From an uncultured Collinsella sp. (lineage in GTDB: Bacteria > Actinomycetota > Coriobacteriia > Coriobacteriales > Coriobacteriaceae), in the NCBI GenBank assembly GCA_900757505.1, contig CAAEOE010000002.1:1-15382 (forward strand): a stretch of 15,382 bases of DNA. Direction: 5' to 3'. Within the stretch, counting starts at the first letter, position 1. Each line of letters starts with the position of its first letter. The position numbers and the translations under genes are program-made. The notes beneath the pieces were generated by a model, which was not told the DNA's origin, searched no databases, and saw only the letters and a program-made list of their open reading frames with translations. This document shows, piece after piece, positions 4,547-11,838 of the stretch.

Positions 4547-7500
4547 ATGAGCAAACTCGTCGAGGGCATCAAGGATCGTATGGTCGCTGCCGCACGCGAG
4601 GCCGCGCCCGCCGTGGTGGACGCCGCGCAGAAGGCCGCGACCGCGGCTGCCGAGAAAGTTGCCGAGGCAGTTGCCGATGCCAAGAACGCGGCAGGGGAGA
4701 CGTCCGTCGCTAGCGAGCCCGCCACCGCCGCAGATCCCGTAGCCGCTACCGCTGTCCACGCCCCCGAAGGCGCGATCTTCAACCCCGAGAACGCCCGCGG
4801 CAACCTGCACTTGGGCATCGACGTGGGCTCCACCACCGTTAAGCTCGCTGTGCTCAATGACGACAACCAGATTGTCTACGCCAAGTACCAGCGCCACCAC
4901 ACCGACGTCCGTGCCTGCGCCCGCGACCTGTTCGAGGGTGCTGCGACTGTGCTGCCGACTGCCCAAATGACCTGCGCCATCACCGGTTCGGGCGGCCTGC
5001 TGCTGTCCCAGTGGCTCGACCTGGAGTTTGTCCAGGAGGTCATTGCCAGCAAGCGTGCCGTCGAGACCCTCATCCCGGCCACCGATGTCGCCATCGAGCT
5101 GGGCGGCGAGGACGCCAAGATCATCTACTTCGACAACGGCATCGAGCAGCGCATGAACGGCACCTGCGCCGGCGGCACGGGCGCGTTCATCGACCAGATG
5201 GCCACTCTGCTGCACACCGATGCCAGCGGCCTCAACGAACTCGCGGCCAACGCCACCACCATCTATCCCATCGCCAGCCGCTGCGGCGTCTTTGCCAAGA
5301 CCGATGTTCAACCGCTGCTCAACGAAGGTGCCCGCCCCGAGGACGTGGCTGCCTCCATCTTCCAGGCCGTCGTGACCCAGACCATCTCGGGCCTGGCATG
5401 CGGCCGCCCCATCCGCGGTAACGTCGCCTTCCTGGGCGGCCCGCTGCAGTACCTCTCCGAGCTGCGCCATCGCTTCTACCTCACGCTCAACCTGGACGAG
5501 GAGCACCGCATTGTGCCCCAAAACGCTCACCTGTTTGTGGCGAGCGGCGCCGCCATGGCGCATGAGTCCAACAAGCTCAGCACGTTCCCGCAGCTCATCG
5601 AGGCTATCGATGCCTTGGGTGACACACAGGGTGCCGAGGTCGAGCGTCTGGATCCGCTCTTTGCCACCGACGAGGATTTTGCCGAGTTCAAGACTCGCCA
5701 CGACACCGAGGTCGTCCCCAAGGGCAAGCTCGACGGCTACACCGGCCGCGTGTTCATCGGTATCGACGCCGGCTCCACCACCATGAAGGCCGCGCTCGTG
5801 GGCGAGGACGGCCAGCTGTTGCACACCTGGTACGGCAACAACAACGGTGACATCCTGGGCACGGCCAAGGTCATCATGGCCGATTTCTACAACCACATCC
5901 CCGCGGGCTGCACCATCGGCGCCGTGACCACCACGGTCTACGGTGAGGCGCTGCTCATCGAGGCCCTCAAGGCCGATTCCGGCGAGATCGAGACCGTCGC
6001 GCACCTGCGCGGTGCCAAGGCGTTCCTGCCCGGCGTCGAGTTTATTCTGGACATTGGCGGCCAGGACATGAAGTGCCTGCGCGTCAAGGACGGCGTTATC
6101 GAGCACATCATGCTCAACGAGGCCTGCTCGTCGGGCTGCGGTAGCTTTATCGAGAGCTTCGCCGTTTCTATGAACATGGACGTGCGCGCGTTCGCCAATG
6201 CCGCCATCCATGCCAAGGCCCCCGTCGACCTGGGTAGCCGCTGCACGGTCTTTATGAACTCGCGCGTCAAGCAGGCGCAAAAGGAAGGCGCCACGGTGGG
6301 CGACATTGCGGCCGGCCTGTCCTATTCCGTCATCAAGAATGCCCTGTTCAAGGTCATTAAGCTGCGCGACCCCAAGGAGATCGGCAGCCAGGTGATCGTT
6401 CAGGGCGGCACCTTTATGTCCGATGCCACGTTGCGTGCGTTTGAGCAGCTCACCGGCGTGCATGCCGTGCGTCCCGACATCGCCGGCTGCATGGGCGCCT
6501 ACGGTGCGGCCCTGCTCGCCCGCGATCGCGCCGGCGCCGACGGCACCTCGACCATTCTTTCTGCCGAGGACATCGCGCACCTTACCGTGACGCAAAAGCA
6601 TGTCCGCTGCGGCCGCTGCTCCAACAACTGCCAGCTTACCGTCAACGACTTTGGCGGCGGCAGGCGCTTCATTACCGGTAACCGCTGCGAGAAGGGTGCC
6701 GGCCACAAAAAGCAGAAGACCGAGGCCCCCAACCTCTTCAAAAAGAAAAACGAGCTGCTCTTTAACCGCGAGGTGCTGAGTCCCGACGAGGCCCCGCGCG
6801 GCACCGTCGGCATCCCGCGTGCACTCAACATGTACGAGAACTACCCCTTCTGGCATGCGTTCTTTACGCGCCTGGGCTTTAGCGTGCAGCTGTCCGACCA
6901 GTCGAGCAAGAAGACCTACCAGGCGGGCATCGAGTCCATGCCGTCCGAGAGCGTGTGCTATCCGGCCAAGATGAGCCACGGCCATGTGATGAACCTCATC
7001 GACCGTGACGTCGACTTTATCTGGATGCCGTGCGTGCGCTGGGAGCGCAAGGAGGATCCGACCGCCGGCAACTGCTATAACTGTCCCATCGTCATGAGCT
7101 ACCCCACGGCGCTGGCGCTCAATATTGACGAGATCCGCGAGCAGAACATCGAGTTCCTGTATCCGTTTGTGCCGTATCACGACAAGACCGAGCTCAAGCG
7201 CCGCCTGTACCAAGTGCTCGCCGTCGACCGCGTGGCCGACGCCGAGGCCGGTCGCGGTCGCGTGCGCGGACCCAAGATCACCCGCTCCGAGGTCGATGCC
7301 GCCGTCAACGCTGCCTTTGAGGCCGATGCGCGTTTCCACGAGGACATCCAGACTATGGGCGAGGAGGCTCTTAAGTGGGTCGAGGACCACGGCGGTCACG
7401 GCATCGTGCTCGCCGGTCGTCCCTACCATAACGACCCCGAGATCAACCATGCCCTGCCCGAGCTTGTCTCGAGCTTTGGCTTTGCGGTCTTTACCGAGGA

Positions 7501-9334
7501 TTCGCTCGCGCATCTGGTAAAGCCCGAGCGTCCGATTCGCGTCGTCGACCAGTGGATGTACCACAGCCGCCTGTACGCCGTCGCCCGTTTTGTGACGATG
7601 CGCAACGACCTGGACCTGATCCAGCTCAACTCTTTCGGCTGCGGTCTGGACGCCCTGACCACCGACCAGGTGCAGGAGATTCTGGAAGCCAGCGGCAAGA
7701 TCTACACCGTGCTCAAGATCGACGAGGTATCCAACCTGGGTGCCGCGCGCATTCGCATCCGCTCGCTCATGGCCGCGCTTAAGGACCAGGAGGCCGAGCG
7801 CCTGGCCGAGGCCACGGCCGCAGGCGAGGCCTACGAGCAGGGTGATGCCGCGCCGGTGGCACCCTCCACAGATGCCCCCGCGTTCGCGAGCCGCAAGTAC
7901 ACGTTCGAGGCCCAGCGTGAGAGCGCCTCGACCGCGTGGCCTAAGGTGCCCTTTACCGAGCAGATGCGCGAGGAGGGCTACACCATCCTGTGCCCGCAGA
8001 TGGCGCCGATCCACTTCGACCTGGTCAAAGAGGTGTTCCGCGGTGCCGGCTATAACCTGGAGCTGCTGCCCTCGACCGATCACGACGCCGTCGAGGCCGG
8101 CCTGCGCTATGTGAACAACGACATCTGCTATCCGTCGATCCTGGTGACGGGCCAGATTATGGAGGCCATCGAGAGCGGTCGGTACGACCTGTCCAAGACG
8201 GCCGTGGTCATCAGCCAGACCGGCGGCGGCTGCCGTGCTACTAACTACATCGCGCTCATCCGCAAGGCCCTGCGCGAGAGCGGCCACCCCGAGATCCCGG
8301 TGATCTCGCTTTCGGCCGTGGCGCTCGGCGAGGACAACCCCGGCTTTAAGATTACGCCGGCGCTGCTTAAGCAGGCCGTGTACGCGGTGCTCTTTGGTGA
8401 CGTGATGATGCAGATGCTCTACCGCTGCCGCCCGTACGAGGCCACGCCCGGTGCCGCCAACGCGCTCTACGAGGAGTACATGGCGCGTGCCCGCAAGCTG
8501 GCGCCCAAGTTTAACCGTCACAACTACACCAAGTTGTGCCGCGAGGCCATCCGCGCGTTCGACACTATGCCGCTCGTGGGCGAGGGTACTAAGCCGCGCG
8601 TGGGCGTGGTCGGCGAGATCTTGGTCAAGTTCCACCCCACAGCCAACAACCACGTGGTAGATGTCATCGAGCGTGAGGGCTGCGAGGCCGTGGTACCGGG
8701 CCTGCTCGACTTCTTCCTGTACTCCATGAGCAATGCCGAGCTGCAGAAGGACGAGCTGGGAAGCTCTGCCACGGCGCGCGCTAGCATGCAGGCGCTCATT
8801 AAGCTCGTGGACTGGATGCGTACGCCGGTGGAGGAGATGCTCGAAAAGTCCCGCCGTTTTGAGGCTCCCGAGCGCATCGGCACCATGGCCGACAAGGCCC
8901 GCACGGTGCTTTCGGTGTGCAACAACATGGGCGAGGGCTGGCTGCTCACGGCCGAGATGCTCGACCTCATCGACCACGGCGCGCCCAACATCATCTGCAC
9001 GCAGCCCTTCGCGTGCCTGCCCAACCACGTGGTGGGTAAGGCCGTGATCAAGGAGCTGCGCCGTCAGCATCCCGAGAGCAACATCGTCGCGGTGGACTAC
9101 GACCCTGGTGCGTCCGAGGTCAACCAGCTCAACCGCATCAAGCTCATGATTAGCGTGGCGAAGGAGAACATGCGCGCCGGCAAGGGCTTTAAGCTCGAGA
9201 AGGTGGCGCCGCTCGCGATGGACGAGGTCACCGGCCAGATGCGCGCCCACGATGGCTGCGTGAGCTGCGGACCGGCCAGCGAGGAGGCCGTTGCATCGGT
9301 CGTCAAGCGTCTGGGACGCGGCATTAAGAAGTAA
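4547..9334 (+). CDS. Giant acyl-CoA dehydratase activase-like protein with two activase domains fused to DUF2229/HgdB-like modules
   Basis: This 1595-residue protein belongs to the BadF/BadG/HgdC activase superfamily, whose members hydrolyse ATP and pass low-potential electrons to 2-hydroxyacyl-CoA dehydratases, benzoyl-CoA reductases or double-cubane Fe-S proteins. Order: an Ala-rich helical extension (1-85); activase domain 1 from GIDVGSTT (90-97), with Cys207 and Cys246; activase domain 2 from GIDAGSTT (405-412), with Cys527 and Cys566; a Cys cluster C688-x2-C-x3-C-x18-C714; a DUF2229-like part with Cys804, Cys829, Cys843 and Cys846; a GRPYHND motif near 957; a low-complexity linker (about 1080-1120); a C-terminal dehydratase-subunit-like part with Cys1194, Cys1229, Cys1484 and Cys1490; and a final C-x2-C (1571, 1574). 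Both activase cysteine pairs are 39 apart, the HgdC spacing. It is cytoplasmic, with no membrane segments. SD AGAGGAGAG overlaps the upstream stop. The real substrate is unknown. Confidence 0.9.
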   Translation: MSKLVEGIKDRMVAAAREAAPAVVDAAQKAATAAAEKVAEAVADAKNAAGETSVASEPATAADPVAATAVHAPEGAIFNPENARGNLHLGIDVGSTTVKLAVLNDDNQIVYAKYQRHHTDVRACARDLFEGAATVLPTAQMTCAITGSGGLLLSQWLDLEFVQEVIASKRAVETLIPATDVAIELGGEDAKIIYFDNGIEQRMNGTCAGGTGAFIDQMATLLHTDASGLNELAANATTIYPIASRCGVFAKTDVQPLLNEGARPEDVAASIFQAVVTQTISGLACGRPIRGNVAFLGGPLQYLSELRHRFYLTLNLDEEHRIVPQNAHLFVASGAAMAHESNKLSTFPQLIEAIDALGDTQGAEVERLDPLFATDEDFAEFKTRHDTEVVPKGKLDGYTGRVFIGIDAGSTTMKAALVGEDGQLLHTWYGNNNGDILGTAKVIMADFYNHIPAGCTIGAVTTTVYGEALLIEALKADSGEIETVAHLRGAKAFLPGVEFILDIGGQDMKCLRVKDGVIEHIMLNEACSSGCGSFIESFAVSMNMDVRAFANAAIHAKAPVDLGSRCTVFMNSRVKQAQKEGATVGDIAAGLSYSVIKNALFKVIKLRDPKEIGSQVIVQGGTFMSDATLRAFEQLTGVHAVRPDIAGCMGAYGAALLARDRAGADGTSTILSAEDIAHLTVTQKHVRCGRCSNNCQLTVNDFGGGRRFITGNRCEKGAGHKKQKTEAPNLFKKKNELLFNREVLSPDEAPRGTVGIPRALNMYENYPFWHAFFTRLGFSVQLSDQSSKKTYQAGIESMPSESVCYPAKMSHGHVMNLIDRDVDFIWMPCVRWERKEDPTAGNCYNCPIVMSYPTALALNIDEIREQNIEFLYPFVPYHDKTELKRRLYQVLAVDRVADAEAGRGRVRGPKITRSEVDAAVNAAFEADARFHEDIQTMGEEALKWVEDHGGHGIVLAGRPYHNDPEINHALPELVSSFGFAVFTEDSLAHLVKPERPIRVVDQWMYHSRLYAVARFVTMRNDLDLIQLNSFGCGLDALTTDQVQEILEASGKIYTVLKIDEVSNLGAARIRIRSLMAALKDQEAERLAEATAAGEAYEQGDAAPVAPSTDAPAFASRKYTFEAQRESASTAWPKVPFTEQMREEGYTILCPQMAPIHFDLVKEVFRGAGYNLELLPSTDHDAVEAGLRYVNNDICYPSILVTGQIMEAIESGRYDLSKTAVVISQTGGGCRATNYIALIRKALRESGHPEIPVISLSAVALGEDNPGFKITPALLKQAVYAVLFGDVMMQMLYRCRPYEATPGAANALYEEYMARARKLAPKFNRHNYTKLCREAIRAFDTMPLVGEGTKPRVGVVGEILVKFHPTANNHVVDVIEREGCEAVVPGLLDFFLYSMSNAELQKDELGSSATARASMQALIKLVDWMRTPVEEMLEKSRRFEAPERIGTMADKARTVLSVCNNMGEGWLLTAEMLDLIDHGAPNIICTQPFACLPNHVVGKAVIKELRRQHPESNIVAVDYDPGASEVNQLNRIKLMISVAKENMRAGKGFKLEKVAPLAMDEVTGQMRAHDGCVSCGPASEEAVASVVKRLGRGIKK

Positions 9335-9363
9335 CTGGCCTGCTATGGGCTAGATATGGGACA

Positions 9364-9399
9364 AACGGGTGGCAGCCGTACCGGTTACCACCCGTTTTT
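9364..9399 (+). terminator. Strong intrinsic terminator of the TetR/activase operon
   Basis: The outer stem AACGGGTGG (9364-9372) pairs perfectly with CCACCCGTT (9388-9396). It continues past one mismatch into a GC-rich inner stem closing a tiny TAC loop. T residues at 9395-9399 form the U-tract. It lies 30 bases after the activase stop. Confidence 0.88.
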
Positions 9400-9451
9400 A
9401 CTGGACATCTGTTGCGTAAACGGTCCAACTATCACCCCCTGCGAACTTGGA

Positions 9452-9582
9452 TTTCGGAAGTATGCGGCAAAATTTGAATAGGCCGAGCACACTGGATATG
9501 CCCAAGCTTTGTACCTGCGGTTTTATTGGTGAAAAACCGGGGTGTGCTCGAGGGCTCCGGAATTTGCCGCATACTTCCGAAA
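9452..9582. repeat. 131-bp palindromic intergenic element (MITE-like or structured repeat)
   Basis: Left arm 9452-9492 and right arm 9542-9582 are reverse complements with a few mismatches and small gaps. The outer 17 or more bases (TTTCGGAAGTATGCGGC inward) match perfectly and the inner ends (GAGCACAC with GTGTGCTC) match again. The 49-base centre holds a further perfect 7-bp hairpin (CGGTTTT 9518-9524, AAAACCG 9533-9539). There is no coding sequence and no obvious target-site duplication. Possibilities are a non-autonomous mobile repeat, a bidirectional terminator, or a folded RNA. Confidence 0.75.
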
Positions 9583-9776
9583 ACAACGTCTCGGTGGCAC
9601 CAAAAATTGCCTCCAGAACCCTGAGATAATGAACATATTGTAGCCGTTCGCCGCAAATTATCGTCCGTTCATGGAACCTATCTCCAACGAGTTGTAACCA
9701 TATGGTTTGATGTTGAAAACATATGATTGCCGGCAGGCCATAGGTGACGTTCCCCCTGATATCGGAGGTTCCAGGT
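9583..9776. other. Non-coding stretch upstream of the leader ORF
   Basis: With the preceding repeat this makes about 375 bases without a recognisable protein gene after the operon terminator. It contains a perfect 12-bp palindrome AACCATATGGTT (9696-9707) and a related CATATG-centred sequence about 20 bp later (9717-9728), which could be protein-binding sites. TGGAACCT (9672-9679) is the exact complement of AGGTTCCA (9766-9773), which overlaps the leader SD. I cannot assign a promoter with confidence, though one serving 9777-10266 must lie here or just upstream. Confidence 0.45.
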
Positions 9777-9815
9777 ATGTTTCGCGCTCCGTTAAATAAC
9801 TATCGGTTGGGCTAA
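9777..9815 (+). CDS. 12-codon leader ORF coupled to the next gene
   Basis: ATG 9777 to TAA 9815 encodes MFRAPLNNYRLG. A textbook SD (GGAGG, 9764-9768) lies 8 bases upstream, whereas the following gene at 9817 has only a weak purine stretch, which is inside the leader ORF. The stop codon ends one base before the next ATG, an arrangement typical of translational coupling by re-initiation. The two ORFs are in different frames, so this is not simply an N-terminal extension. No run of regulatory codons (such as repeated Trp or His) is visible, so attenuation by amino-acid starvation is not indicated. Real translation is inferred. Confidence 0.55.
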   Translation: MFRAPLNNYRLG

Positions 9816-9816
9816 C

Positions 9817-10266
9817 ATGGGTCGCCGTGCTATTTCGATAACCCTTGCAGTGGTCTGCCTGGCTGTGCTCTTAGGCGCTACGGGGCTGTTTGCTATAAGT
9901 CGAGAAACATCCTATATGCAGGAATGTGCTTCCGAAGGGTTTGCCATTGATGGTTTCTATCGGGATGACAAAACGAGTCGGGTAACCCTGGCTTTTCTTG
10001 AGGAGGACAACTGTCGATGGCAGCTGGTCGACCAAGACGGAATCTGCACAGACGGGCAGTTTAAGCGTACGGATGACCCCAACATCCTGATATTAAAGAA
10101 GGAAAACGGTGAAGAATTCGGTACGGTCCACGTGGCGTATATATCGCGCCGGCGCAATCAGGGGCAGATTTACCTAATTAGAAATACTAAGGTGACCCGA
10201 TTTTATCTTGTGAGCACCGATCCGGCGTTTATGGTGGAGTCTGGCGATGTCGATGTGGACAGTTGA
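9817..10266 (+). CDS. Small membrane-anchored hypothetical protein
   Basis: This is a 149-residue protein of unknown family. Residues 1-4 are basic (MGRR) and 5-28 form one hydrophobic helix (ISITLAVVCLAVLLGATGLFA), acting as signal anchor or signal peptide. Cys14 is not in a convincing lipobox. The rest (about 30-149) is a polar, beta-rich-looking domain expected outside the membrane, with three cysteines (37, 66, 77) and an acidic C-terminus (ESGDVDVDS). No motif points to an enzyme. The gene stands alone between a terminator and a convergent DUF389 gene, and its start is probably served by the 12-codon leader ORF. Its lower G/C third-position use differs from the activase gene. It may be a cell-envelope protein; I do not assign a function. 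Confidence 0.7.
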   Translation: MGRRAISITLAVVCLAVLLGATGLFAISRETSYMQECASEGFAIDGFYRDDKTSRVTLAFLEEDNCRWQLVDQDGICTDGQFKRTDDPNILILKKENGEEFGTVHVAYISRRRNQGQIYLIRNTKVTRFYLVSTDPAFMVESGDVDVDS

Positions 10267-10274
10267 TTCACGGC

Positions 10275-10327
10275 AATAAAACGGCGAGCGGGGCGCGGGT
10301 GTGAACTGCACCACGCTATTTGCTCGC
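10275..10327 (-). terminator. Probable terminator of the DUF389 gene
   Basis: Read on the minus strand, GCGAGC (10327-10322) pairs with GCTCGC (10289-10284), with an internal GGTG/CACC stem. The sequence then runs into CGTTTTATT (10283-10275), a T-rich tract. The loop is large and the structure interrupted, so efficiency is uncertain. It lies between two convergent genes and would stop antisense transcription into the small membrane protein gene. Confidence 0.45.
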
Positions 10328-10391
10328 GTCCGTATCGCGTCTGCGCCTCGTCATAACTTGCGTCCGTGCGAGCGCTCATCCCGCGCCGGCA

Positions 10392-11531
10392 TCACTTCAC
10401 ATCGAACTCCACGCGATCGAGTTCGGGCACATTGAGGTCGATGAGCTTGCGGGCAACACGACGGTCGTGCGCCCCAAGTGTCTCGCTTGTCGTCACATGG
10501 GCGACAACCTCGCGCTCGACGAGGCCCTCCTCCCCGCCTTCGGTGGCCGAGGTCTCGACGGCGACGGTGTAATCCTTAAAGCCCGGCAGTACCGCGGCAA
10601 GCTCGCGCGTAGTTTCGGTGACACCATAGCCGTCCTGCACGCCGGCCTGCGCCGAGCCAATAGACCCCGCGGTCATAACGATGCAGGGGATAGCAAAGAT
10701 CACCGTGCCCACGATGATGCGGCGGCGCACCTTGTGTGACAGCTCATCGACCTCGGCGTTTTCCTCGGCGGTCACAATGCCGTCGCCGTTGAGGTCACGC
10801 TTGAGCGGTACACGTAGAAGAAGCAATACGGCTTCGGCCGCCAGCGCGATAAAGACAACGTTGATGCCAAATTCGTAGAGCGCCGAGAGAAACAGCGACC
10901 CGCTCGCGATGGCGATGCCGTAACCCGCCGCGCACAGGGGCGGCATGAGCGCGGTTGCCACGGCCACGCCCGCGATAAGCGTCGCGGGCTCCTGGTCGCG
11001 CGAGTTGCCCAGGCCTCCGGCAAAGCCACCCGCGAGCGCGACGGCAAGATCCCAGACGGTGGGTGTCGAGTTGTCGATGATAGCGGCCGTGGTGGTGCCG
11101 AGCGGTGAGAGCTTAAAGTACAGCGTGGACGTGATCAGGCAGAAGGCCATCTGCAACGCGAGACCGGCAATGGCCTCGACGGTAATCTCGCGGTCGAGCG
11201 TGGCGATGCCATATGCCATGGCAAGGACCGAGCCCATGAGCGGGCAGATGAGCATGGCGCCTACAATGGCGATATCCGAGTCGATATCGAGGCCGATGCT
11301 CGCGATCAACATGGCAATGATCAGGATGCATAAGTGCGAGCCAGTCAGGCGCGCCCCGTTTACAAAGCGCTTGCGAATCACGTGATAGGGCGCGCGTCCC
11401 TCGCGAATGTTGAACGCCTGCTTAAGGAAACGGGTGGCATTCTCCATGGCCTCGCTGTGTGCAGGGCGTATACCGTGACGACGATGATGACGCTCGCGCA
11501 GCCGCTTGATCTGTTGTTTGTCGAGTTCCAT
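10392..11531 (-). CDS. DUF389 family integral membrane protein with an EF-hand-like loop
   Basis: This is a 379-residue membrane protein. The pair GAMLICPLMGS (91-101) and the MPPLCAAGYG stretch near 196-205 are typical of the DUF389 family, whose molecular role is not established. About seven hydrophobic segments are visible: 66-82, 87-109, 117-138, 158-175, 184-209, 212-240 and 271-292. These follow a basic N-terminal tail rich in Arg and His (residues 9-22), and a soluble C-terminal domain of about 85 residues follows. Between the sixth and seventh segments, residues 246-257 (DLNGDGIVTAEE) fit the 12-residue calcium loop of an EF-hand at every key position. I choose ATG at 11531 (MELDKQQ), preceded by GAGG 5 bases upstream. 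The frame stays open 49 codons further, but that part is basic, unlike the family, and lacks an SD. It is divergent from the cell-wall protein gene. Confidence 0.85.
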   Translation of the reverse strand: MELDKQQIKRLRERHHRRHGIRPAHSEAMENATRFLKQAFNIREGRAPYHVIRKRFVNGARLTGSHLCILIIAMLIASIGLDIDSDIAIVGAMLICPLMGSVLAMAYGIATLDREITVEAIAGLALQMAFCLITSTLYFKLSPLGTTTAAIIDNSTPTVWDLAVALAGGFAGGLGNSRDQEPATLIAGVAVATALMPPLCAAGYGIAIASGSLFLSALYEFGINVVFIALAAEAVLLLLRVPLKRDLNGDGIVTAEENAEVDELSHKVRRRIIVGTVIFAIPCIVMTAGSIGSAQAGVQDGYGVTETTRELAAVLPGFKDYTVAVETSATEGGEEGLVEREVVAHVTTSETLGAHDRRVARKLIDLNVPELDRVEFDVK

Positions 11532-11838
11532 GTCCACCTCGTTCCAGCGCGGTCCGCGCAACGCGCCCGTTGTTTTAACTCTACACCGTGGCGGGCGGGG
11601 TGTTTGTTGGATGCGGAATCCGATAGGGCGGATGACGCGGGAGCAAATGCAAATCACAGGCTCAATTCGATCCCGCAAGAATATGATGCACCAGCTCCTA
11701 CATATGTGACGAAATTGTGAAGCACGAGAGCGCGAATTTCAAAAAATCCGCTGGTGACCAATGTTGCGCAACAGAATTCAAAAATCAGCTCCTACATTTT
11801 GAGGCGTATGGATACATCCGTGTCAAAGGGAGAAAGCC
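11532..11838. other. Divergent intergenic region with direct repeats and a palindrome
   Basis: These 307 bases separate the divergent DUF389 and cell-wall protein genes and hold no convincing gene. CAGCTCCTACAT occurs twice exactly, at 11692-11703 and 11786-11797, 94 bp apart. Two A-rich versions of GAATT-TCAAAAA-TC-GCT lie at 11734-11752 and 11774-11790. A perfect 12-bp palindrome, TGTTGCGCAACA, is at 11762-11773 between them. The clustering of exact repeats upstream of a large surface-protein gene suggests a regulatory region with several bound proteins. I cannot place -35/-10 boxes reliably. The SD of the downstream gene is AAAGGGAG (11825-11832). Confidence 0.55.

Noticed and set aside
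4532..9250. A 1572-codon open frame on the minus strand, antisense to the activase gene
   Set aside because: It mirrors the strongly biased codons of the real gene (His, Asp, Gly, Leu, Val, Ala and Arg dominate), has no domain motifs and no start context. The plus-strand frame has clear family motifs throughout.
9447..9629. A 60-codon plus-strand frame across the palindromic element, with overlapping minus-strand frames
   Set aside because: The frames arise from the repeat itself, have no good SD and encode nothing recognisable.
9777..10266. A frameshift joining the leader ORF and the membrane protein into one longer gene
   Set aside because: The downstream ATG begins a complete signal-anchor sequence (MGRR plus hydrophobic helix) and the leader adds nothing recognisable, so coupling of two ORFs is simpler.
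11532..11678. N-terminal extension of the DUF389 protein to 11678
   Set aside because: The added residues are Arg/Pro-rich with no resemblance to the family and no SD, and they overlap the intergenic region. ATG 11531 has a GAGG element.
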